This document shows, one piece after another, positions 25,513 to 36,958 of a stretch of 64,000 bases of DNA. Both the position numbers and the translations under genes were made by a program. Within the stretch, counting starts at the first letter, position 1. Each line of letters starts with the position of its first letter. The notes under the pieces were generated by a model. It made no database searches and was not told the DNA's origin. It saw only the letters and a list, made by a program, of their open reading frames with translations. This DNA is from Cavia porcellus. Lineage: Eukaryota > Chordata > Mammalia > Rodentia > Caviidae. The stretch lies in NCBI RefSeq assembly GCF_034190915.1, contig NW_026947485.1:29091519-29155518 (forward strand), given 5' to 3'.

Positions 25513-25544
<32 letters not shown>
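25501..25544. repeat. Poly(A) tract of 31 bases with upstream T8
   Basis: A T8-GGACC-A31 arrangement is self-complementary over its first bases. It could be a retroposon tail, but I see no element body attached, and slippage is likely in sequencing and in evolution. Confidence 0.9.
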
Positions 25545-25547
<3 letters not shown>

Positions 25548-25576
25548 CTTTATAATACAGTGACTGATTTCTTTTA

Positions 25577-25610
25577 AAAACCACTTATTTAAACAAATAA
25601 AGATTTAGAA
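25577..25610. repeat. 34-nt exact direct repeat, copy 1
   Basis: Thirty-four bases starting AAAACCACTTATTTAAAC recur exactly at 27862-27895, in the same orientation, 2285 bp away in the same intron. The unit contains AATAAA on the plus strand. Flanks do not match, so it is not part of a long duplication visible by eye. Confidence 0.9.
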
Positions 25611-26050
25611 GTTGAAACATTCTAGTCAGATTAAATCAACTGCTAAATGGGTCAAATGTTGTGCCCCACGCAGTCCGTCAGTGTCAGTTTGAAAGTCAGG
25701 GAATTAGAGCAAAGCAGGATGACATCATTTCACATGCAAGGCCTCCCCACGCTAACCGGCCAGGAGGTACAAGGACCTAAATAGCTGGCTTCCCCAGTCA
25801 AGGCTTCTGTTCGTTCACCGTATTTCTCAGCCTTAGGCTTGGCCCAAAAAGATGAAAGAAACAAAACTTGGGCTAAAAAGGGGAGCAGAGGTCTTTGGCT
25901 TAGCAGGGGTATCCCAATGGGCTCCCCACTGTTCGGGTTGCTCTCCCTTTTGCAGATTCTCTCATGATCATTTTGCACTTAAAACATTTTCAAGAGGGGG
26001 TAGAAAGAAAGAAAGAAAGTATATGATGATTTCTAACACATAATCCTTAT

Positions 26051-26151
26051 CACTTTGGGGTCTCTCTTCCCCTCGATGCACTTGGTGAAACACCCATTAA
26101 CACTAATGGAAGTCACAGGAGCAGGCGAGGGGAAGAGAGACCCCCACCGTG
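26051..26151. repeat. About 100-nt imperfect palindrome (hairpin) in SKAP2 intron
   Basis: Perfect 19-bp inverted arms lie at 26057-26075 and 26126-26144 (GGGGTCTCTCTTCC... and its complement). Further paired segments continue on both sides: 26051-26053 with 26149-26151, 26085-26088 with 26113-26116, and 26094-26099 with 26104-26109 around an ACAC loop. The symmetry suggests a small palindromic (MITE-like) DNA-transposon relic or a structured RNA; no family is recognised. Confidence 0.75.
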
Positions 26152-27861
26152 TACAAGATGCATCTCTCCCTTGATGTGCATCATGAGCATTTCATTAAAC
26201 CTCACTGCTGTAAAGAGGCAACAGAGCCAGCAATTTGGCAATCCTGGGAAAAAGATGCATCTTCAACTGTGCTTTCTATAATCTTGATGATGATGTTACC
26301 CAAAGACCAACCTCATTTCTGTGTCCCATATGGGAGCTCTGTTAAAGGATAATTTGTTTATGTCACATAGCTATATGTATATTCGATCTACTATTCTAAC
26401 TTTTTTGGCATGTGATACTACTTATAAACTAGAAATACCACAACTAGGGAGAAAATCTGGTACTATGTGTTTATTAGTTTCAACCTCCTCAGGAAAGTAA
26501 TGTTTAAATTCTTGATATGAGATATGGACACAGGAATGATCTTATACTTAGGTGGCATGAAGTTCCTCTAGTGTACTCTTTTAAAACTTTGAATATGTTT
26601 AATCAAATGTGCAAAAGAATTAAATAGGCATAGATACAGCCTCAAAAGCACAGGTTCACAAAGGTTAACACTGTTTACCTGTATACTGAAAAAATAATAC
26701 GTGTGGGATATGCATTTGTTATATGATGGAACATAATGTGATAAACATACATTCTGAAGTACAAGTTAATTCTGCTTAGTTTTATGAACTACATGGGTTA
26801 CTTTTTCCATTCAATGTACATTGTGATCTGTATTTTCAGAATTACCAAAAGACAATTACTTTATTATGTTTCTCGTCCTGAGAGACACGAATGATTAAAA
26901 CAAGAAAGTACAAAAGAAATAATAAATTACCCAGCTTGTAAAGGATTTAAACAATATATTTGCTCCTGCTTTTAAAATCATAAAAACAGACAGTTGTGCA
27001 AATATAACAAAGTTATTACAAAAGTAGAAACTAATACATGTAAATATTTTTGCAAAGAAGGCAAGATTTTAAAAAAATGACAGTGAAATGATAAAAAATG
27101 GAGAATCTCTCCCTGGATATTGTAGGTTTGAAAACTGCTTTTAGAAAGGTAAGCATATTTTACAGTGCTAAAAAAAATCAAATGAAAAAATAATAAAACT
27201 GAAGAGAAAAACCAAATGAGACTGTGTTGGTATGTGTGTGTCTGCACATGTGTCAATATGTATGGTCTAGATATATAAATTTGAACATGCAGTAACTTGT
27301 AAGAAACACAAGATAGATTTTGTTTTGGCTTCATATTTTACATTAAAAGAGTCTATGATTCTTTAAGTAAAATCAGTCAATGTGAAAAGTATGTAACATT
27401 CTTGAGTAAGGTTAGAAGTTCACATCATGTGATGCTCAGCAAGATAGTAATACCCTTGTCAACTCACTGCCCTGCATGGCAAACAAGCTTCCAGCCTTTG
27501 ACAGCCTAGGGACGAGCAAAGGTCACTGCTATGCAAAAGCATTAAAACTGTTGCTTGAAAACATTTCATGTCACTAAAGATAAGAATTATTGCAGTGCTT
27601 TATAGCAATGGCATGCAAAGTTAGATTTGCTTATTGCATTCCTTTGAGGAAAACTGATTCTTTTCCTATCCTCAAAGGCAAGAAGTTGAGAGATGGTTGC
27701 TTTTAAAGGTTTTTATTTTAAAATTTATTTCTGAAAAAATAAATTGCTTTAAGCCAAAAAATTTGTGTTTGTGGAAAGGATATCTAGCTTTATGTCTATC
27801 TTTTATACCTGCACAAAATTTTAAAAAGAAAACTACATGTTTTGGGCAGCAGCTTCATGAT

Positions 27862-27895
27862 AAAACCACTTATTTAAACAAATAAAGATTTAGAA
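27862..27895. repeat. 34-nt exact direct repeat, copy 2
   Basis: Exact second copy of the unit at 25577-25610, preceded here by ATGAT and followed by TGTATAC. See copy 1. Confidence 0.9.
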
Positions 27896-29232
27896 TGTAT
27901 ACATAAATTACTACTGAACAGTCTTCAAGGTTTCACTAGACCTCCCTAGTTTACAGGACAGGAGTACTAACATCTAATGACTTTGTCCTCACTTCCTTTC
28001 AGAAAGCAGCAAAACCAAAACCTTTCACAGCAACCTGCTCCTGCTTTCCTGTCCAGGTCCGGAATCGGGCTCTGTTTCCTTTCCACATGTCGCTGTAGGA
28101 AGGCCTCGGGAACGCTGCTTCCTGAACACACACTTCTTGTCCACCCTGACTCTGACAGCTTGAAAGAGTTATGTATGGACGTATCAGAGAGGGGAAGGTG
28201 ACCCCAACTCCAGCTCTCTGCAGGACTCAGGGATGACAGGGCAGACCTTGCCCCAGCTGACACGTGGCTATGAAGAGGTGTAAAATCCTGATAGGAAGGC
28301 AGCTCTTCTCTTCTTTCAGTGTAAAATAATTGCTGGTTTATCAAAACTAACCTCCCACTTACACCACAGATACGGTTATCTCTTGCTATTTGGAAATAAC
28401 AAACAAGGAAAGTTGCCTGTAGCATGTGATTTTGTATGTAATGTGCGCAGTCATTTTTCCAGTCTCAGTCACAATTAGTATTTGGGGCCATGTGCCAAGT
28501 GGAAACGGATAAAATGGAACATCCTTTCTAGACTTTTAGGCCACCAATGTCCTTTTCCAATTTTTAAGCTGCTGTCACTGGACTCTGGCATTTCTTACCC
28601 AATTCATTTGCTTTCTGTGTTAATCATATGCAATGAAGATATGCATGGCCAACATTTAAACAGGCTGCAGATCAATTAGCGGTCTTAAGTTTATCTGATT
28701 TTTATCAAAGAAGACAGAGCTGTGGGTCGATTGTCAGAGCCTGTGTCAAGTTGACCTTTTCAGAGATGTCTACATTGCCTGTCCCCTGGGCAACTTGTTG
28801 TCCCCTGTTAGTCTCTGAATGGCAGAAGTCTGTTCTGCTCAAGCACAAAGTATACACAGATGTCTATATTACATTCTTATAGGTTTGACAGCAACTGCAT
28901 GTTGTATCTATAAACTGTCCTTTAGCAGTGACACTTCCTCAATGATGATAAGCTAATTTATGCAACTAAATCTCCTTTGTGCAGAAATGAAAGCTAATTG
29001 AGTCATTACAAAGTAATTCAGGAAGGAATACCTTGTATAAATTGGCTTACTTTATAAATCCTTCTCAAGTGGTTTTCATGCATCCTAAATGGGACTAAGC
29101 AGCTTATCAGCTATAAGACATGGAGACCAAACAAGCCAACTTCTGGGAGCTGTGCAAACATCTTTAGAACAGTAAGAATGTGACTAAAACAAAACCAAAA
29201 TAAGCCTTTCCAGGAAGTTACATAATCATTAC

Positions 29233-29298
29233 CTGAGAGCTGGTGCACAGGGTCCCTTCGTTCTTCCACTTTCACAGAAACATTGTCCTCTTCTTCCT
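29233..29298 (-). CDS. SKAP2: SKAP2 exon: second linker exon, four residues shorter than human
   Basis: This 66-nt exon has phase 1 at both ends. After a split Glu codon it encodes EEEDNVSVKVEE then RRDPVHQLS, and it ends in the first base of a Gly codon. It aligns to human residues 266-291, a region I recall as EEEDSAPVKVEEQR followed by KMSQ and DSVHHTS. The four residues KMSQ are missing here, an in-frame loss of 12 nt. The acceptor is TTCACAG and the donor CAG|GTAATG. The segment is a flexible acidic spacer before the SH3 domain, so a small deletion is likely to be tolerated. Assignment rests on the EEEED...VKVEE signature, phase compatibility on both sides and its position between the neighbouring exons. 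Confidence 0.93.
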
Positions 29299-30164
29299 CT
29301 GTGAACAAACAGAGTCAAGAGTACACTGAAGAGGCTCCTCGGGGATGAAATCCAGTAATCACCCCATCTTAATAGCAAAACTATTAGCATATAAACCATA
29401 AATATTATTTTTCAATGAATGAAGCTATCCAATATTCATATTCCTTGGTCAATAATCTAACACTGAATGAACAAACTGCTAGCTATTTCCAAACAGCAAC
29501 CTTATCAAGGTTTATCCAGTTGGCTGATAAATGTAAGATATGTACTAATGCATTACACACTTGTTTTAAACTTACAGAAACTGATCTCAAGCAATATTAA
29601 ATGCAGTAGAGCCCTCAAACCCAGTAAAATAATTCCCAATACTACATTATTCTGTGTGGCAGGAATATTACAGATGAAATCATAATTCCTAAAACACTGA
29701 TATAGCAAGGAGAAAATGTGTGCTATAAAATACAGTTAACCTGTAAGTCATCTACTGAGGATCTCTTTTTGTGTTTTCTCATTTAATTTTCACAGGAGGA
29801 CACTAGAAGGATCCTTGCCCCTTAAAGTAATTCCTTACCAAGTTATATTAAGGACCTACCAAGTATCGTATACTATGGGAGAAAAGACTTAAAGGTAATT
29901 TTTAAAACTTTATTCTTTGGACAAATGAAACTTAAATGGTGAAGTAACTTCCAAAGTACGTTATTCAGACTTAAGTTTGTGATTATAAAATTCTTGTCCT
30001 TCATCCTAACTATAACCAGCGCTTCACCTGGATTCTTTCCACTCTCCCTTCACATTCCCTCCCAAGTTAATATGAAAAAATATGATAAAATTAAATAAGG
30101 GCTTAAAATAGAATCAAACTATTTAATTCTTTTATATTAAAATACACACATACATAGTTAAGCA

Positions 30165-30260
30165 GACTAAGGTGGCGCATGAATGTAATTCCAGAATTCT
30201 GGGGAGTAGCCCCGTCCGTTCAAAGACCTTGGTTTAATCCCAGTACCACAAAACTTGTTT
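30165..30260 (+). repeat. B4/ID-like SINE remnant
   Basis: AGACTAAGGTGGCGCATGAA...AATTCCAGAATTCTGGGGA resembles a B1-type head, followed by a degenerate B-box-like GGTTTAATCCCAGTACCAC tail as in rodent B4/ID composites. Diverged. Confidence 0.5.
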
Positions 30261-30479
30261 TAATAAAAAATCGTATCTTTATTAACTTCCTTACATAAGG
30301 GTTGATATATAACTTAGAAATGTTGTATATGTGAATAAAGAGTATGCCAAAGAAAAACTAGATTCAAGAAAAAAAATCATAATTTCAAGAAAAATAATTT
30401 CAAAGCAAAGTATGCAAGAGAATACAAATGTAGTCACTTAACTGTTAAACCAATGAGCTGATTTTCACAAAGTATTAAC

Positions 30480-31130
30480 TGCCTACAAGAGGGATTTGCT
30501 GAGGAGGCAAAGGCAACAGGGAGCTTCTGCCCTCAGGAGGCTGCCACTAGGGGAGACAAAAGGCAGGGTTAAAAGAAAATGGGCTAAGGGGCCTAAACCT
30601 GGAGGTGGGGCACAAAGCACCTCCAAAGGAGTGCAGGGGGTAACCTTCTAAGTGGAGATGTCAAGGCCTGTGGGGTGGAGGGAATTTCAACAAGCTGAGA
30701 CAGGAAGGTTACTTCTAGAGAGAGGGAAAAGCCATGAACTTAAAAAGAACTAGACACATCCACTGTGAGTAAATGACATGGGACCCACGGCGGAAGAGCA
30801 GGATGGGAGAGGATGCTAGCGGTTCAGGGCCGGCTGTTACGGATCCATGAACAGTCTGTTAAGGACTGCAGGGTGATCTGCTAGGCAGTTAGGAGCCTTA
30901 CAAGGCCTTGGAACAGAGACTGGGCAGGACCGAAACTCTGCTCCAGGAATAAGCATTTGATCCCATTGTCTCAGGCAGTCTGGAGGAGGGGCAGGAAAGT
31001 CTCCGTGAAGGGGAAGGAAGTCCTGGGCTGAAGGCGCAGAGGAAACGGGAAGGAGATGGCTGTGGAAGGCAAAGGAACTACAGGAATTGATAAGCTTGTG
31101 CTTGTCTGCCTGAAAGGACATGGAGGAGGG
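30480..31130 (+). repeat. Ancient purine-rich interspersed repeat, family not named
   Basis: This G/A-rich, GC-elevated block (CAGGAGGCTGCCACTAGGGG, then GGTGGGGCACAAAGCACCTC, then CAAGGCCTTGGAACAGAG) has the look of an old mammalian repeat. Texture similar to 17370 and 50810. The minus-strand ORF inside it has no recognisable homology. Confidence 0.4.
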
Positions 31131-32399
31131 GAAAAGAGAGCAATCGGAGGTTTAAGTACAGTTAAGTGAAAAATGGGTATAGCGTTGCTTTAAAAAAGTT
31201 TTAAAATCATAGCAAAGATAATTTCTAATGTGTGTGTATGTTGGAAGCACAAGGAGTTGCTTTCCACAGGATAGATTTAGCGTGCTTGGTGGGCCCCCAG
31301 AGGAAATGACCAAGGGCAACTGTGTAGTAGAGAAGTAAGTACTGTAGGTGTAGATTTCACAGTTTCTTGGAAATTCTAAATGGTGATTAATCAAAATCAT
31401 CATTTAAATCAACCTTGAGTTACTGTACTAAAAGACAAATATAGCTGTTCTGAGTTTTTGCAATTCAATTCAAACAAAACAATAAAAGCTCCAACATAAG
31501 GAAAAGCTGGCAGTATCTGGGGTTTTATACATACTGTCAGACTTACTTTTGGCAATTTAAGATGAATTTTTTGTTTAATAACAGTTATCTCACTTATGCC
31601 AAACCTCAAGGACTAGCTATCATAAATGGATTGTTCACGGGTGTTTTCATATAAACTTTAAAAGTAGGAGGGATATTACAGTTAGTCCAAATCACTCATT
31701 TTACAGATAGACAATTTTTGAAACAGTGAAAGAAAAAGCTTTCTTTACTTTTCACATCTTCCTCTTGCCTAACATCTACCCCCTTTCAATCTGGACACAA
31801 ATCCAATAGTAAAGAATAAATTTAAAAAAAATTAAGGTCATGTGACCTCAATCAAATGCTGTAACCACATCAATAGATTAAGCACTGTTTTTGAAGAGAC
31901 TAGCATTGAAACTTGCCCTCCAGCACAAAATATAAAATTAATTATTACAGCCAAATGGAAAAACTCCACAAGTTAACAAACTATAGAATTTATTCCTGCA
32001 AATTTATTTTTATTTAGTAAATTTAAGCAAATATAATGCAGCTTAGGCATAGAAATCATGTCAGAGAACTCTGTCCTTTGGAAATATTTTCTTAAGTTAC
32101 CAGAATGATATTAAAAACATTTATGTATCAGTATTTACTGTGATGTATCCAAATTGAAGGCCACATGAGATGTTATTTAAAAAGCAGTATTTTAGAGCAC
32201 GAAACGCACATTTAAAACACTTTCTTTTTTCCATTTAGAAATTATTACTGATATTTTTACACAAAAGGCTTACATATTTCATTACCAACTTCTCTTAATA
32301 ATATTCAAATTACTCATTTTATCTTGGGGCACCAACACAAATATGGATGAACAATAATAAAATCAAAATTTTCTATTTTTTTAAATTGTAAGGAAGAAA

Positions 32400-32470
32400 A
32401 TACTCAAAACTGAACCTTGACTAGAACCTGGTATAAAGAAGATGCTCAATAAACACTGAATGAACAAATG
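32400..32470 (+). repeat. L2 3'-terminal remnant
   Basis: CTAGAACCTGGTATAAAGAA followed by GATGCTCAATAAACACTGAA is the typical L2 terminus ('...cagtgcctggcacatagtaggtgctcaataaa...'). Confidence 0.6.
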
Positions 32471-32776
32471 GATTCAAAAATCATAAAAATAAATCCTAAC
32501 ATATTCATTTAACAGAACAAACCTCTTCACATTACTAAAAATATTGTAAGAACAGGTGACCAAAATTCTTGGCAATATTTACCTTCACAATAATATACAT
32601 TCACACATTGTCTTATTTTAGGTTTATTATTAAACATTTTATTTTGGTGTTGAGGCAAGATGTCATATAATACTAATTAATACCTCAAATAGTCAATGTT
32701 TGTGGGTTAATATATTCCATTCAACATTTTAATAACAGTAAACAAAAACAGCTCAGCTATGCAGTAAAATCCGTCA

Positions 32777-32857
32777 AACCACACAGATGGTTGTAAGGTT
32801 TTCATTATGTGGTTTCCATAGCAATCATATTGCAAATCTGGAAGCTTCTTGCAAATA
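32777..32857. promoter_or_regulatory. Paired RUNX motifs plus tandem TTGCAAAT sites
   Basis: Two inverted RUNX sites (AACCACA at 32777 and TGTGGTT at 32809) are followed by two TTGCAAAT sites (about 32830 and 32850; C/EBP- or POU-type). The arrangement resembles a myeloid or lymphoid enhancer. Motif evidence only, no proof of activity. Confidence 0.3.
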
Positions 32858-33829
32858 AGCAGCTTGTATTTACATGCCTCTCAGCTGCAGCACAAAATTC
32901 TTCAACATGTGAAGTTATTAGTCCAATCACACACTGTTAGAAGAATCATCAGGAGATTTTTTGTGTGTGATCAGACATGAAAATAATAGTGAAGCAAACT
33001 AAGTGCAAAAGATAATTCAAACATAGTCACATGTTTACCAATCAATGAGTATCATAATTTCAAGAAACATTCTGTTCATCATCAGAAAGCTTTAACATAA
33101 AACCTTATCAAACAATGAAACTTGCAGGATTAGACCCTAAAGAATCTCAAAACATAAATTATATTCTATTTTTAAAAATAGACATTTGGCCTTGTTTCTG
33201 GATTAAGCAAAGGAAGAACACATAATCACATCTTTCCAAATCTTTTTAGGAAAATCTATTTGAAGAAATGCTTACTGTGGGAAAAATCAAGATATTTTTC
33301 TTTTAGATTAACTGAATTTAATTTGCAAATTGATCTATTTCCATAACAGATATATTATTGCCCTGGTAAGGGTCACAAATCTTTCTAGTTATGTGGTTTT
33401 TAACAAAATGGCTACCCCTGGCTTACCAATGTTCATATTTTTAGAATGAATAAATAAAAAGAGTGGTAAGCAAATAATGTTTAGTTGACATAGCTTGAGA
33501 AAAGGCAAGGACACCTTATTAGCACCCGGGCAGTGTGTGTGATGCTCCCATCAACCCTGAGGACTACCATCTCCGCAGAGAGGAGAGGAAGGCAACATAA
33601 GAAAATCTCTGAGTCACACGACAATTACTAGTCTCATGAAATGCCTTTAGAAACAGCTTTACTGAATTAAAATGTATTTTTAAAAGACATAAAATACAGG
33701 ATCAAAAATTATACTCCGAAATGAAGTTGGAGTTTAGACCACTACCTGCCCAGGCTTCACTGAATACATAATTAGATATTTTTATGTGATTAGAATAGCT
33801 AATATTTATTGCTTAAATGTTCCTTCTAT

Positions 33830-34030
33830 CTGCACATATATCATTATATAATTAAATCCTCATAGCAATTCTATGAGATAACAATCAGTATTTGTATTCT
33901 CATCATTTTATGAATGCAAAAAATAAAATTTACTGAGTTTGAATAACTTGCCAACTTTCTCACATTCAGTTAGAATATGTGAGCTGGGATTTAAATTTCA
34001 GGCATGTGCTACTGAGCTCTAGGTCTAACT
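33830..34030 (+). repeat. MIR SINE remnant
   Basis: 'AATCCTCATAGCAATTCTAT' followed by a TCTCATCATTTTATGAATG stretch and 'GAGCTGGGATTTAAATTTCA' follow the MIR core order in sense orientation. Confidence 0.7.
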
Positions 34031-36893
34031 CATAGTGTCTCTTCCTTAATTTTCATCAAAATCTTCAATTTAGAAACTGGGAATATTAGCCTGGCACATA
34101 CAAGGCACTGGCAAACAGAAACAATATAACAAAACCTTTCAGTTTATAGGTGGATTTAAAAAATAATTTTATCTAAATATTGGCTGTTTCCGGACTTGGA
34201 GAACATTTTGACATCGGTGGACAGGTTCTAACCTACTCAAGCAATTTTTAGTGCTGCTCTGGAAACACAACTACAACTTGGGATGCCCCCAAATAAAGTT
34301 TTCTTCTTTCTGATCTTCCACTTTGCTTTTTTCACTGCCAGCATTTCATGGACCTAACCATCCCTGCCACCAGCACACAGTATTGAATACTTTGTAAAGG
34401 ATTCTAATGCAACTCAGAATTGAAAACAGACTCATTTCTAGGCCAGTTAGCTCCTTTTGTTTCTCACTCAGTTTCACTAAGGAAAACACGTTCAAAGTGG
34501 AGATGGTAAAGTGAGTCTGCACACAAAGATTTTAAAGAAGCTCACCTACATTTGAGAGCAATGGGCTGCACCTTTCACCACGGCTTCTGGCTCCAGGACA
34601 TTCAGTGAAAGTGGATGGAACAGATGGCAGAAGACACAAAGGGCTGGTTTAGTGGTACCATAGGAAAGAAGGGAGCAAAGCTGGGAGCACTTACACAAAC
34701 GAAACCTCACCCCTTCTTCTCTTCCAAGACCTGTGGTGAGTTATGAAGGTGGAAGGAAGGGTTGGAAAAGTTTAGGAATAGAGTCAAAAGGATTTTGGTA
34801 AGAGACCCAAATTACGACAGTGAGAGAGAGGCTCTTGAACTCTATAAATCCAGAACTACTGGTTATATACAATATGGCAGTTTTACAGGATTTTTCTATT
34901 TAACAGACTGACATATTTTTATAAGCATATTTGCATGTGCCTAAGTTTTAGCTTTACATAAAAGTTCAAAATGGACAGAAATACCACGGTTACATTCCTG
35001 GCAATCAGCCATTGTTATAGCTCTTGTTCCTCCTCCAACCTTGACACTGTTTTCAATTCTCAGTCATCTCTACAGTGCTTCAAGGCAGGAAGAATAATGT
35101 CTATCTGATAACACTTCAAACAAGGATGGGTAAACACAATGAGATAATTGGACTTCTTGGGAGGAAATGCACAATCAGTATGTATTATCAAGTTTATTAC
35201 CTTAGGAGCCAGGTATTTTGCAATAGTTTATAAATGTGGCAACCGTGGTTAATATATGAAGGACAAGAAAATAAGCAACAGTTGTTCAATCATACAATTT
35301 CGTTTTTTTAACTTGGACTTTCTAACCTTTTAAGGTTTAATATGAAAAAGTTATTACACTCCAGGTGAAAAAGAAAATGCTACTAAATTATAGCCAATTT
35401 CTAGTACTGTGATATTAAAGTAAATAATTTAAGCATTGATGTGAAAATAATAGTCACTACTTGTGTTAACATTACAGCTGGGATACTGAAGCAAAAACTC
35501 AAACTCGAGCAAAGATCTCATTTTAAAGAACCATAAAAAAAATCTTTGAAAGGAAAGAAACCGCTATCTTGTTCAGTTTCTTCATTTCATGAAAGGGAAA
35601 GTGGACTGGGGATGCTGAAGGTCTCGATCAAGGTGACGGACTGCACTGCCTTCCATGCAACACGCCCTGCAGACATTCTGTTAATGTCGCTCAAGGAGCA
35701 CTCCGCTGTTTCAGAAGCAGCCTTGCACACACTTCACCATCTACCACCAACTATGCAGACTCGGAAAGCAGATGAGTGGGAAGTAAAATTTTAATAGGTC
35801 AGATTCTGTGGGTCAGAGGCAACTGAGTCAGATAATTATCCTAATCTTAAAGATTTCCAGATGTGAAGAAATTGTGAAATGTGGCTCCTGGCTCAGTGTA
35901 CTAGTCACTGTATGCTGTAATATAAAACTGTCTTTACTGACCTACAAAGTTATAGCAAATTGTGTAATACTAAAGTTCTTTTAACCCAGGAAAGCCTGAA
36001 TTATTTCTTAGTGACAGTAACTTTCATTTGGTTCTGCATTTCTGGTACAATTGTAGTTTCTTTTTTGTTTGTTAACCTTTTTATTACTTTTATTATACAA
36101 TATACATATTGTTGAAAAGTCAGAAAAACAGATCAATAGAACAAGAAAAATAAAATTTTTAAATCATTCCTCATATATCTATAGCCACTATTAATACTGC
36201 CTTTTAGGTCACCTTGATCCAGTTAAAAATTCTGGATTCTCATTTTAGTAAAGAATTTCCAAATGAGTATGTTTCTCACCATTGTCATGTACTCCTTAGC
36301 CCAGAGGAAAATATACTTCATTGTAATTGTTTTAAATCCCTTCTCAGAGAGTAAAATATTTCATCAATTTTTTTAACATTTCAATAAAAATACTATCTGA
36401 TGTTAATTAAGTTGGTGTTAAAGTTATTTCACTGTAATGTGACTGATTCCTAAGGCTCTATTAACTGCTTACTGTAGCCTCCAGGAAAAAAAGCAGATAT
36501 GTGGATGGATTACAGCTTATTTGCTTGCAGTATTTGTCTGTTTTTTCTGCTTGCGTATGCAAATATACTCTTCCTCATCATGTGCACAGCACCTTAACCT
36601 CATTTTCAAAAACCCAAAAAAGCAAAGCACAATCCCAGAAAAGGAACTACAGCCATTAAGACTTACTGGCTCCATATCTCCCACAGTGGTTTCTACGAGC
36701 CTCTCAGGTGGAGGGTCTGTGAGGTCAAAATATTTTCATAATAATATCAAGACATTACTGCCTTTTTCACTGGACTAACATTTGCACTGATGTTGTGAAG
36801 CAATGATGGGTAAAATTACTGACATCCGAGCATAAATCAATTGTAGTGGCACCAAACTGTCACTGCATTCTTTACTGTCGTGCACTAGCATAT

Positions 36894-36958
36894 GAGAGAG
36901 AGGAGAGAGAGGGAGAGAGAGAAACAGAGAAAGGGAAAGAGAGAGAGAGACAGAGAGC
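36894..36958. repeat. (GA)n imperfect microsatellite
   Basis: Sixty-odd bases of GA/GGA/GAAA on the plus strand. It accounts for low-complexity short ORFs on both strands here. Confidence 0.95.

Larger units (their letters stand above)
23802..29232 (-). other. SKAP2: SKAP2 intron between the linker and SH3 exons
   Basis: This 5.4-kb phase-1 intron contains a purine tract (25230-25275), a CTCF-like motif, a poly(A) tract, a roughly 100-nt imperfect palindrome at 26051-26151 and two copies of a 34-nt exact repeat. A 152-codon minus-strand ORF at 27967-28425 has no recognisable domain and no matching splice context, so I do not call it. Confidence 0.8.

Noticed and set aside
27967..28425. 152-codon minus-strand ORF in the linker-SH3 intron
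   Set aside because: It has no recognisable domain or codon-bias signal, lies wholly inside an intron on the gene's own strand, and has no splice link to the SKAP2 frame. The local GC content makes chance ORFs of this length plausible.
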